From Gammaproteobacteria bacterium (GTDB lineage Bacteria; Pseudomonadota; Gammaproteobacteria; Pseudomonadales; Azotimanducaceae): a DNA stretch of 32,570 bases. Below, one piece after another: positions 15,488 through 22,854 of the stretch; the stretch's first letter is position 1, and each line of letters starts with the position of its first letter. A program made the position numbers and the translations under genes. Location: NCBI GenBank assembly GCA_003247835.1, contig QJYB01000056.1, positions 1-32,570 of the forward strand. Reading direction: 5' to 3'. Below the pieces are notes generated by a model. The model was not told the origin of the DNA and did not search any database. It saw only the letters and a list, made by a program, of their open reading frames with translations.

Positions 15488-17159
15488 AGCCCGCCACGCC
15501 ACCGTCCCACTGGCGTCGGTCCACGCCGCCCTCGAGCACACCGTCGTTCACGAGGATGACCTCCGCGACCCCCTGATCGTCGATTTCCTCGATCCGATGG
15601 CCCTGCGCTTCGAGCATCCTGATCGTGTCCGGGGAAAAAGCGAGCTTCTCCATCTCGATCACGTCCGGCAGCCACTGATGGTGAATCCGGCCGAGATCCA
15701 CCGCGGTCTGGGCGTTGGCGCCATGATCGATGACATTGAGGATCGTCTGCAGCACCGTGTTGATGATGGTCCGCCCCCCGGGCGTACCGGTCACCATGAA
15801 GACTTCGCCGTCCCGGTTGACGATGGTGGGGCTCATGCTCGACAGCATCCGCTTGCCTGGTTCCGCCAGATTGGCGCTCGTGCCGATCAGTCCGGTGCTG
15901 TCCGTCAGTCCCGGCCCGGCATTGAAATCGCCCATCTCGTTGTTGAGCAGGAATCCCCCACCGGGTACGACGATGGCGGAGCCGTAGCTGTACTCCAGGG
16001 TGTAGGTGAGCGAGACCGCGTTGCGATCCTTGTCAACGACGGAGAAGTGCGTCGTCTGCTTGCTCTCCGCGGGCCAGGTAAAGCTCTCCGGTGAGGAGAA
16101 GCTGGCTTTCTCAGGGTCGATGGTACCGCGGAGCTCCGCGGCATAGTCCTTGGACGTGAGTCTGGCCAGCGGCATCTCCACGTAGTCGGGGTCACCCAGG
16201 TAGCGGGCGCGGTCCGCATAGGCGCGGCGCATGGCCTCGGTCATCAGGTGCAGCGAGCGGGCGGAGCCGAATCCGCTGGCCGCGAGATCGTATCCCTCGA
16301 GGATGTTGAGCATCTCGACGATGGCCACCCCTCCTGAGCTCGGCGGCGGCATGGACAGCACGTCGTAGCCACGGTAGCTGCCACGAACCGGTGCACGCCG
16401 TTTCGCTGCGTATCCCGCCAGGTCCTCGTGGGTGATGATGCCGCCGCCACGCTGCATTTCCGCGACTATCAGGTCGGCTGTCCGACCCCGGTAGAACCCG
16501 TCCGGCCCCTTGTCGGCGATCCGCTTCAGGGTCGCGGCGAGATCGGGTTGCCGCCACACCTCGCCCGCTGCGAGCGGGGTACCTTCGTTGGTGAACTTGG
16601 CCACGGACGCCGGATACTTCTGCATTCTGGGCAGCACGTGCTCGAGCGATCGCGCCAGGCCGTCGGTCACCACGATGCCTTTTTTCGCCTGTTCGATGGC
16701 CGGCGCGAGCAGGTCTGCCCAGGGCAGGGAACCGGCATCCTGCCAGGCGAGATACAGACCGGCCACGGTCCCCGGCACACCGACGGACAGGTGGCTCAGA
16801 TGATGGCGCTCGTAACTGTACTGGCCATCGACCAGCCACATCTCGGGATGGGACGCGCCGGGCGCTGTCTCGCGGAAGTCGTAGGCGACCGGAGATCCTT
16901 CGCTGCCCTGGTAGACCAGGAAGCCACCGCCGCCGATGTTGCCCGCCGTGGGGTGGGTGACGGCCAGCGAGAAGGCCACTGCCACCGCCGCATCGATGGC
17001 GTTGCCGCCGCGCTTCATGATCGCTACCCCGACCGCCGATGAGGCGGCGTTGGCCGAGACCACCATGCCGTGCTCGGACCGTTCGGCGTTGCTGACGGCA
17101 CCGGCAGGCACCTGCCAGACGAGACACAGGAGGAACAGGAGCGCGCTGGTTATCTTCAT
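15483..17159 (-). CDS. ggt: Gamma-glutamyltransferase, soluble periplasmic
   Basis: A 558-residue gamma-glutamyltransferase/glutathione hydrolase, made as a proenzyme that cuts itself into large and small subunits. Signal peptide ends near residue 21. The large-subunit motif GGNAIDAAVAVAFSLAV (51-67) and GNIGGGGF are typical. The predicted cleavage is Q368/T369 within KQTTHFSVVDKDRNAVSLTY, matching E. coli Q390/T391; T369 would be the nucleophile. The oxyanion motif MLSSMSPTIV is present. It lies 52 bases downstream of a second ggt gene on the same strand, so the pair is probably one operon. Likely role: hydrolysis of glutathione or gamma-glutamyl peptides in the periplasm, feeding amino acid and sulfur supply. 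Confidence 0.95.
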   Translation of the reverse strand: MKITSALLFLLCLVWQVPAGAVSNAERSEHGMVVSANAASSAVGVAIMKRGGNAIDAAVAVAFSLAVTHPTAGNIGGGGFLVYQGSEGSPVAYDFRETAPGASHPEMWLVDGQYSYERHHLSHLSVGVPGTVAGLYLAWQDAGSLPWADLLAPAIEQAKKGIVVTDGLARSLEHVLPRMQKYPASVAKFTNEGTPLAAGEVWRQPDLAATLKRIADKGPDGFYRGRTADLIVAEMQRGGGIITHEDLAGYAAKRRAPVRGSYRGYDVLSMPPPSSGGVAIVEMLNILEGYDLAASGFGSARSLHLMTEAMRRAYADRARYLGDPDYVEMPLARLTSKDYAAELRGTIDPEKASFSSPESFTWPAESKQTTHFSVVDKDRNAVSLTYTLEYSYGSAIVVPGGGFLLNNEMGDFNAGPGLTDSTGLIGTSANLAEPGKRMLSSMSPTIVNRDGEVFMVTGTPGGRTIINTVLQTILNVIDHGANAQTAVDLGRIHHQWLPDVIEMEKLAFSPDTIRMLEAQGHRIEEIDDQGVAEVILVNDGVLEGGVDRRQWDGGVAGY

Positions 17160-17211
17160 GACCTCTTCCGGATGGACTGCTCTGGGAATGACTTCAGTAC
17201 GGGGACCGCAG

Positions 17212-18939
17212 TCAGTTTACCGCGATCACCCTGCCCTCCCGGCGCGGATCGGCGGCGCCCCGAAGGCCCTCCGGGGTGACCACGATCACGTGCAGCCCCG
17301 AGTTCTCTCCTTCTCTCTCCTCCACGGGATAACCGAGCGCCGAGAGTCCGTCCGCCTGGGTCTCGCCGCCAGGCATGCCGGTCTCTACCCGCACGGTCGG
17401 ACCCCGGGCGATCACGTTCGGTGCATCCACCGCGGTCTGCACCGGCTGTCCGCCCCGGAGCACACCGACGAGGACCTTGGCGACGTAGGCGATGATGGAG
17501 TTACCGCCGGGGGATCCGGCGACGAGCTTCAGCTCGCCATCCTCGTCGAAGACGATGACGGGCGACATGGACGATCGCGGCCGCTTGCCCGGCGCCACCG
17601 CGTTCGCGACCGGCTTTCCGCCCAGCGTGGGCACGCGGGAGAAATCCGTCATCTGGTTGTTGAGCAGGAAGCCGCCGGCCCAGCGGGACGATCCGAACGG
17701 CGCTTCGACCGTCGCCGTCATGGAGACCGCGTTGCCTTCGCGGTCCACCACGGAAAGGTGCGAAGTACCGCCGATCTCGTCCGTACCGTCCCGCCCCCAG
17801 CGATCGCCGATCGGTTGGCCACGAAGCACCTCGCCCGGATCGCCCGGCTCCGGTATGCCCTGCGGTGCCACGCGTTGCCCGGCGCGGACGGACAGATACG
17901 CCGGGTCGATGAGATCGTCGGTGGGTACGCTGACGTGGTCTGCATCCGCCACGTAGAAATCCCGATCGGCGTAGGCCAGTCGCTGTGCGTCGACGAGCGC
18001 TGCAAGGTCCACGCCCTCGATGACCGGCGCCGCCCCATCGGTGGCAGCGAACAGGTCGTAGAGGTGGAGGATCATGATCTCGGTGAGTCCGGAGGACGGC
18101 GGCGGCATCGTGCAGACCGTTTCACTACCGGCAGGCGCGCACAGCGCCTCCCGTACCGCCACCCTGTAGGCTGCCAGATCTGCCGCGCTGAGCGTTCCCG
18201 GATACGGGTCCGCCTGGGCCGCAGCCGCGATCTCGGCGGCCAGCTCGCCCCGATAGAAAGCCGCGCTCCCTTCGCCGGCGATGCGGGTCAGGGTCTCGGC
18301 ATAGGCCGGATTGTCACGGATCGTGCCTGCCGCCAGCGGCTCTCCGCCCGGGTAGAAGTAGTCCCGGGTCGCCGGGTTGTCATCGATCCGGCTCGGTCCC
18401 CGCATCTGCACAAGAAAGCCCGCGAGCCGCGGTGAGACCTCGAAGCCCTGCTGTGCAAGCTCGATGGCCCGTGCCAGATCGTCGGCGAGGCTCAGCCGGC
18501 CGTGCCGGGCGTTCACCACCTCGTACAGGGCGACCGTGCCCGGTGTGCCCACTGCCAGACCGCTCTGCCAGGCGTCCAGAAAACCCATCGGCGCATCGCC
18601 GACCATGAACATGTCGGGCCGGGCACCCGCCGGGGCGGTTTCCCGACCGTCGTAGGCATAGGTTCTGTCCGCTGCGCGGTCGTAGACCAGCATGAACGCC
18701 CCGCCGCCCAGTCCGGAGCTCTGCGGTTCCACCAGTCCCAGTACGGCGTGGGCGGCGATGGCCGCATCCACAGCGCTGCCGCCCTGCCTGAGCACATCGG
18801 CCGCAGCCTCTGCCGCGTAGGGATTGGCCGCCGCCACCATGCCGCCGTAGTTCCAGGTCGTCCTCGGGGTGGCCGCGCACGCGCCGACGAACAGCAGCAG
18901 AACGGGCAGGAACAGATCGCGAAGACGGAGTGGAGCCAT
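17212..18939 (-). CDS. Gamma-glutamyltransferase homologue, predicted lipoprotein
   Basis: A 575-residue gamma-glutamyltransferase-family protein. Unlike its neighbour it begins with a lipoprotein signal: LLLFVGAC with lipid-bearing cysteine C21. It keeps GGSAVDAAIAAHAVLGLVEP, SSGLGGGAFM and the autoprocessing block GGTSHLSVVDREGNAVSMTA, with T392 the predicted nucleophile (followed by Ser rather than the more common Thr). The SSMSP motif is also present (RPRSSMSPVIV). I chose the ATG at 18939, which places the lipobox correctly; the longer TTG-started frame puts 19 extra residues before it. No clear Shine-Dalgarno is visible. Sequence divergence from the downstream ggt suggests an old duplication or a distinct substrate, not a recent copy. 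Confidence 0.92.
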   Translation of the reverse strand: MAPLRLRDLFLPVLLLFVGACAATPRTTWNYGGMVAAANPYAAEAAADVLRQGGSAVDAAIAAHAVLGLVEPQSSGLGGGAFMLVYDRAADRTYAYDGRETAPAGARPDMFMVGDAPMGFLDAWQSGLAVGTPGTVALYEVVNARHGRLSLADDLARAIELAQQGFEVSPRLAGFLVQMRGPSRIDDNPATRDYFYPGGEPLAAGTIRDNPAYAETLTRIAGEGSAAFYRGELAAEIAAAAQADPYPGTLSAADLAAYRVAVREALCAPAGSETVCTMPPPSSGLTEIMILHLYDLFAATDGAAPVIEGVDLAALVDAQRLAYADRDFYVADADHVSVPTDDLIDPAYLSVRAGQRVAPQGIPEPGDPGEVLRGQPIGDRWGRDGTDEIGGTSHLSVVDREGNAVSMTATVEAPFGSSRWAGGFLLNNQMTDFSRVPTLGGKPVANAVAPGKRPRSSMSPVIVFDEDGELKLVAGSPGGNSIIAYVAKVLVGVLRGGQPVQTAVDAPNVIARGPTVRVETGMPGGETQADGLSALGYPVEEREGENSGLHVIVVTPEGLRGAADPRREGRVIAVN

Positions 18940-19091
18940 GAGGTAAGCCGCACGAGGATCAGCGCGCACCTTGCCGGCCAACCCGAATCCCGTCAAGGCG
19001 GATCCCGGTCCCGGAAATTTTTTTCATCGGCCACGCAACCGTTTGCTGACGGGCCGCCATCTACCCTTCTGATAACACGGAGATTCCTGCA

Positions 19092-19478
19092 ATGGACGAA
19101 TTCATTCCCATCGTGCTCTTCCTCACCATTGGCGGCACGTTCGCCGTGGCCTTCTACTTCAAGTACCGGACCCGCCATGACGTCCAGGACACGGTGCGCA
19201 CCGCCATCGAGCGGGGCGATCCGCTGTCCCCTGAAATCATCGAAACGCTGGCGGCGAGCCTGGCAAGTCCCCATGCGGACCTGCGGCGGGGCATCATTTC
19301 TCTGGCGCTGGGTGCCGCCGTTTTCCTGATGGCGATTTTCATCGACCAGCCGGAGGCCCAGGGACCGTTGACCGGCGTTGCGATGTTCCCGATCCTCGTC
19401 GGCATCGCCTACCTCGGGCTGTGGTTCTTCATCGGCCGGAAGAGCCTGATGGCGCGGCGCGGACACGCGGCTGCCTGA
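19092..19478 (+). CDS. DUF6249-like membrane protein
   Basis: A 128-residue protein with an N-terminal helix (about residues 4-22), a soluble loop (HDVQDTVRTAIERGDPLSPE) and two C-terminal helices (about 67-83 and 92-113). This layout and the loop resemble DUF6249 proteins, which are often found next to ECF sigma factors. GGAG lies nine bases before the ATG. The upstream gap (18940-19091) has a run of seven T at 19018-19024 but no promoter I can defend. Likely part of a regulatory module with the next two genes; a membrane sensor or effector role is a guess. Confidence 0.75.
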   Translation: MDEFIPIVLFLTIGGTFAVAFYFKYRTRHDVQDTVRTAIERGDPLSPEIIETLAASLASPHADLRRGIISLALGAAVFLMAIFIDQPEAQGPLTGVAMFPILVGIAYLGLWFFIGRKSLMARRGHAAA

Positions 19479-19529
19479 AGTGGCGCTACACTGTCACAGC
19501 CGCCGAAGACCGACAGGCTCGAGAACGGG

Positions 19530-20174
19530 ATGATGCCCACCGACGAGGTACTGGCCAGACAGGCCGCCGATCTGAACGATCAGGCGGCCTTCGCCGAGCT
19601 CGTCCGCCGGCACCAGCAGAAAATCCTGCTGCTGCAGCGTCGCCTGACCGGCGAGCGGGCACTGGCGGAGGATCTGGCTCAGGAGACCTTCATCCGTGCC
19701 TGGGAGAAGATCGGCACCTTCAGCGCTACCGGCAGCTTCGGCGGCTGGCTGGCGAGCCTCGCTTACAACGTCTTCCGGGCACACTGGCGTCGGCATCGAC
19801 GTACCTTCGACGAGGTATCGATCGACGAGGCGCTGCTCGTTGATCGCGGCAACGACGAAAGTCATGCCGATCTGGAGCGCCTGCTCGGCGTGCTGCCGTG
19901 GCAGGATCAGGTCATTCTGGTGCTCGGCTATGCCTACGGGCTGTCGAATACCGAAGTGGGTGAGGTACTCGGCATGCCGGCCGGAACGGTGAAAGCCCGC
20001 ATCCACCGGGCCAAGGCAAGAATCCGCGACAGGATCGAGCAGGGTGGCGAGGCGCAGCCACCCCGTCAGAGCCCTGCGCTGCCCCGCGAAGGCGCGACCG
20101 CCCGGCCGGGCCCGATTGCTCGACTGCTGTCCGCCGCCCTGCCCGGCACCCTGAAAGGAGCATACCGGTCATGA
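19530..20174 (+). CDS. ECF-type RNA polymerase sigma factor
   Basis: A 214-residue extracytoplasmic-function sigma factor. Region 2 is at about residues 23-90 (AFAELVRRHQQKILLLQRRL; AEDLAQETFIRAWEKI; the GSFGGWLASLAYN core-binding part), and region 4 at about 114-165 (LLGVLPWQDQVILVLGYAYG; TEVGEVLGMPAGTVKARIHR), with a helix-turn-helix. A basic, proline-rich tail of about 40 residues follows. Two adjacent ATGs are possible starts (19530, 19533). Its stop overlaps the start of the next gene (ATGA), the usual arrangement for a sigma factor and its regulator. Confidence 0.93.
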   Translation: MMPTDEVLARQAADLNDQAAFAELVRRHQQKILLLQRRLTGERALAEDLAQETFIRAWEKIGTFSATGSFGGWLASLAYNVFRAHWRRHRRTFDEVSIDEALLVDRGNDESHADLERLLGVLPWQDQVILVLGYAYGLSNTEVGEVLGMPAGTVKARIHRAKARIRDRIEQGGEAQPPRQSPALPREGATARPGPIARLLSAALPGTLKGAYRS

Positions 20175-20494
20175 ACGAAACATCCATGGAACAGCTGGAC
20201 ACACTCCTCGGCACCGCTTTCGACCGGGCGCTGTCCGGAACGGACGCAGATCTGGTCGCGACGGTAATGGCACGCATCCGACGCCGGCAACGGCTGCGGG
20301 TTGCGGTGCTGATGGTGGTGGGGACCATCGCGGCCGTCATCGCCGCAAGAGCCGCCCTGCCGCTGCTGATGTCCTTCGATGCCCTGCTCTCGGGACTGTC
20401 GATTCCAGAGTGGCATCCGACCCTGCCGGTGCTGATGCTGGTGGCGGCGGTATGCGTCTTCGGTGGCTGGCTGCTGCTCGAGGAACCTGCCTGA
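20171..20494 (+). CDS. Small two-helix membrane protein, candidate regulator of the upstream sigma factor
   Basis: A 107-residue protein with a short cytoplasmic N-terminal part (LDTLLGTAFDRALSGTDADL and a basic RIRRRQRLR) and two membrane helices (about 42-62 and 82-101). It has no His/Cys zinc finger of classic anti-sigma factors. The ATGA overlap with the sigma gene suggests co-translation, and GGAG lies a few bases upstream. The N-terminal segment could contact the sigma factor; this is inferred from position and topology only. Confidence 0.75.
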   Translation: MNETSMEQLDTLLGTAFDRALSGTDADLVATVMARIRRRQRLRVAVLMVVGTIAAVIAARAALPLLMSFDALLSGLSIPEWHPTLPVLMLVAAVCVFGGWLLLEEPA

Positions 20495-20513
20495 GCGTCG
20501 TCCGGGCGCTCGT

Positions 20514-20780
20514 TCAGATCAGACCCATCTGGTAGAGACGCCGGATACGGCGCTCCGCCAGATCGGGAAACGACACGTCCGCCGTTCCGATCACGGTGGG
20601 ATCCAGGCGGACGGTGTTCTCATCATTGTCCAGGCACTTGATGGTCATGGTCACGCGACGTCCGTCTTCGTCCCGGACGACGTGGAACTCGTAGGTGCGA
20701 ACCTCGCCCGCATCCACCTCGTAGTTCTCCACGCGGATCCAGTCCTGTAGCACTTCGAATCGCCGCACGTCGGTCTCCAT
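20514..20780 (-). CDS. Conserved-looking small protein of unknown function
   Basis: An 88-residue acidic, probably cytoplasmic protein with no signal peptide or membrane helix. Alternating strands (YEFHVVRDEDGRRVTMTIK) and a C-terminal helix (FPDLAERRIRRLYQMGL) suggest a small folded domain. I recognise no family. The ATG at 20780 is chosen as the first one that gives a compact protein; the frame stays open further upstream into the promoter side of the sigma gene at 20957. It converges on the small membrane protein gene and diverges from the second sigma operon. Confidence 0.6.
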   Translation of the reverse strand: METDVRRFEVLQDWIRVENYEVDAGEVRTYEFHVVRDEDGRRVTMTIKCLDNDENTVRLDPTVIGTADVSFPDLAERRIRRLYQMGLI

Positions 20781-20956
20781 CGGCCCGCCCGGCCCGTCCC
20801 GCCGGCGGATGTCAGATGGCCCATTATTCCCGTCGATCCCTCCCGGGACGGGACCCGACGCACAAAACCGCTCATCCGTCCGCAGGAAGTGTGCTGCGTG
20901 CAATCACGTGCCACGGACGCCGGGCGACACTGCCTGCTCCATCGCCGGTGTTGCCG

Positions 20957-21544
20957 ATGCGTCCAGACAACCAGACAGAACGACTGGCCCGCGTGCTCGA
21001 ACCGCACCTCGAGCGGCTTTACCGCCTTGCCTTCCGTCTGACCGGATCCAGGGCTGACGCAGAGGACCTGTTCCAGGAGACCCTCACGCGCCTGTTCGAG
21101 AACGCCAGGTCGCTGGACGAGGTGGCAGATCCCGGTCCTTACCTGGCGCGTGTGCTCTATCACCGGTTCGTGGACGACCACCGCGCGGTCAGTCGCCGGC
21201 GCCTGACCCTGGTCGGCGACGGCGGCGAGCTGGACGACTTCCCGGATGCGGAGGAACGCACCCCCGCCGCCCTGGATGACGCGGCCCGGCGGGCAGCCCG
21301 GCTCGAGACGGCGCTCGCCCGTCTCGGTGAAGAATCCCGCCGCCTGCTGCTTCTGCACGACGCCGAGGGTTACACCCTGAAGGAGCTCGCAGCCATCACC
21401 GGGATGCCCGAAGGCACCCTTAAATCCCGACTCAGCCGCGCACGATCCAGGCTCCGCGACCTGCTCTGGGATCTGCCCGAGACCGGGCCTCGTCCATCGA
21501 TCCCGGAAAAAAAAGGGAACCGTTCTGCCACCGGCAACGTGTAA
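20957..21544 (+). CDS. ECF-type RNA polymerase sigma factor (second)
   Basis: A 195-residue ECF sigma factor. Region 2 runs from about residue 12 (LEPHLERLYRLAFRLTG; AEDLFQETLTRLFENA) and region 4 from about 115 (ALARLGEESRRLLLLHDAEG; LKELAAITGMPEGTLKSRLS). The ATG at 20957 removes an upstream extension of no family character; the ribosome site is weak. It heads a four-gene unit with an anti-sigma factor, an acidic secreted protein and an outer-membrane barrel. Such operons are commonly autoregulated, but I could not find a convincing ECF promoter in 20781-20956. Confidence 0.92.
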   Translation: MRPDNQTERLARVLEPHLERLYRLAFRLTGSRADAEDLFQETLTRLFENARSLDEVADPGPYLARVLYHRFVDDHRAVSRRRLTLVGDGGELDDFPDAEERTPAALDDAARRAARLETALARLGEESRRLLLLHDAEGYTLKELAAITGMPEGTLKSRLSRARSRLRDLLWDLPETGPRPSIPEKKGNRSATGNV

Positions 21545-21566
21545 GGGAGTAATGGAGCCGAAAACC

Positions 21567-22220
21567 ATGCAATGCAGCAACGCGGACGCGCAACTTGACG
21601 AGTATCTGGACGGTTGGCTGGATGATGACCAGGCTGCTGGCATCGCCCTGCACATCCAGTCCTGCCCGGCCTGCTGCGCGGCGCTCGAGGAACGACAGGC
21701 GCTCAGGGAAGACCTGAAACGACTGCCCGTGCCAGAGCCGGATCCGGACTTCTTCGCACGGGCATTGGCGGGCGCTGCCGGTCATCGGACCGCATCGCGC
21801 CTGCACACCGCCCGGGTCAGGTTGACCGGACTCGCCGCCGTCGTGCTGGCTGCCGTGGCGCTCGTCGCGGTCCTCCTCGAGGACCCCGGCACTGCTCCAG
21901 AACCCGGGCTGCCGTCCATCCATCTGGCCACCGACACGGTGACCCCGGTGAAGCTGGCCTTCTCTTCGGAGAAGCCGCTGACGGACGCCCGCCTGACCCT
22001 GACCCTGCCCGTCGGCGTGGAGCTGGTGGGCTACGAAGGCCGGACGGATCTGAGCTGGACCACGGATCTGGAAGCGGGCGCCAACGTGCTTCGCCTGCCG
22101 CTGGTCGGTCATACCGCCGCCTCCGATCTGCTGATCGCGAGGCTCGATCACCCGACCGGTTCCAGGACCTTCCGACTTCAGGTCACCGTGAATCAATCCG
22201 GAGCACCCGATGATGACTGA
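21567..22220 (+). CDS. Zinc-finger anti-sigma factor with periplasmic beta-domain
   Basis: A 217-residue membrane-spanning regulator. The N-terminal ZAS-type motif H-x3-C-x2-C is H29, C33 and C36 (LHIQSCPAC), followed by one membrane helix (about 87-104) and an outer part of about 110 residues rich in short strands (LTLTLPVGVELVGYEGR), like an immunoglobulin-type fold. It should hold the sigma factor at 20957 inactive until an envelope signal arrives. GGAG is nine bases before this ATG; an ATG at 21552 has a site only two bases away, so I prefer 21567. Overlaps the next gene at its 3' end. Confidence 0.86.
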   Translation: MQCSNADAQLDEYLDGWLDDDQAAGIALHIQSCPACCAALEERQALREDLKRLPVPEPDPDFFARALAGAAGHRTASRLHTARVRLTGLAAVVLAAVALVAVLLEDPGTAPEPGLPSIHLATDTVTPVKLAFSSEKPLTDARLTLTLPVGVELVGYEGRTDLSWTTDLEAGANVLRLPLVGHTAASDLLIARLDHPTGSRTFRLQVTVNQSGAPDDD

Positions 22221-22854
22221 ACTCGACATTTTTTCCGACGCCCGACTGCGCACCCGTGTCGCAGGACTGGCCCTGACGACCTCCCTGATGCTCGCCCTGC
22301 CCGCCTGGGCCGACGAGGAAACGGATGTGACAGACGAGCTGGAGGTGACCCTGGAGGTCTTCGACGACTCCGCTTCCCTGGAGGGATTCGAGCTCCGGCT
22401 CACGGATCCTGCGGAGATGGATGACCACGATGTGATCGAGGGAGACGGCGAGCACCAGGACCTTGCTGAGCGCATGGCCCGTTTCGAGGAGGAGGTTCGC
22501 GAAGCATCCGATCTCGATGACCGGGAAAGCGACGAGCGGCGCAGCGAGGAGCGGGATGCCGAAATGGACCGTGAAGAGGCCGCAGCCGCCGACCATGACG
22601 AGAACCGTCTCGAGCAGCTGGCCGAGTTCGACGAGGCCGACGAGATGGACGAGGTGGATCTGGCCGAGCCGGAGGAAGACGGCGAAGACGCCATGGACGA
22701 CGCAGCAACCGACGGCGAGATGGCTGACGGTGAGATGGCCGAAGGCGAGCTGGTCGACGAGCCAATTGGCGACGTCGAGGAAGTGATGGAAGAGGAAACG
22801 GATGAGCTTTCAGAGGAAGTACCGCCTGCCGGTGAGGACGACGTCCTCACCTGA
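22210..22854 (+). CDS. Extremely acidic secreted protein of unknown function
   Basis: A 214-residue protein with a signal peptide (about residues 15-34, GLALTTSLMLALPAWA) and a mature part in which roughly two of every five residues are Asp or Glu, with heptad-like charged stretches and a short repeat of the type DGEMADGEMAEGEL. No family is recognised. It may bind cations or basic partners in the periplasm, or be secreted; the sequence cannot decide. The start codons (ATGATG at 22210) overlap the anti-sigma stop, so the two are co-translated. Its last 53 bases overlap the N-terminus of the next frame, and a terminator-like hairpin begins 20 bases after its stop. Confidence 0.8.
   Translation: MMTELDIFSDARLRTRVAGLALTTSLMLALPAWADEETDVTDELEVTLEVFDDSASLEGFELRLTDPAEMDDHDVIEGDGEHQDLAERMARFEEEVREASDLDDRESDERRSEERDAEMDREEAAAADHDENRLEQLAEFDEADEMDEVDLAEPEEDGEDAMDDAATDGEMADGEMAEGELVDEPIGDVEEVMEEETDELSEEVPPAGEDDVLT

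Noticed and set aside
19012-19075. ECF-type promoter before the DUF6249-like gene (GGAAATT and T-run)
   Set aside because: No matching -10 motif at the expected distance; the T7 run alone is not evidence.
20490-20518. Short inverted GAGCG/CGCTC between convergent genes
   Set aside because: Only five base pairs with no T-run; too weak to call a terminator.
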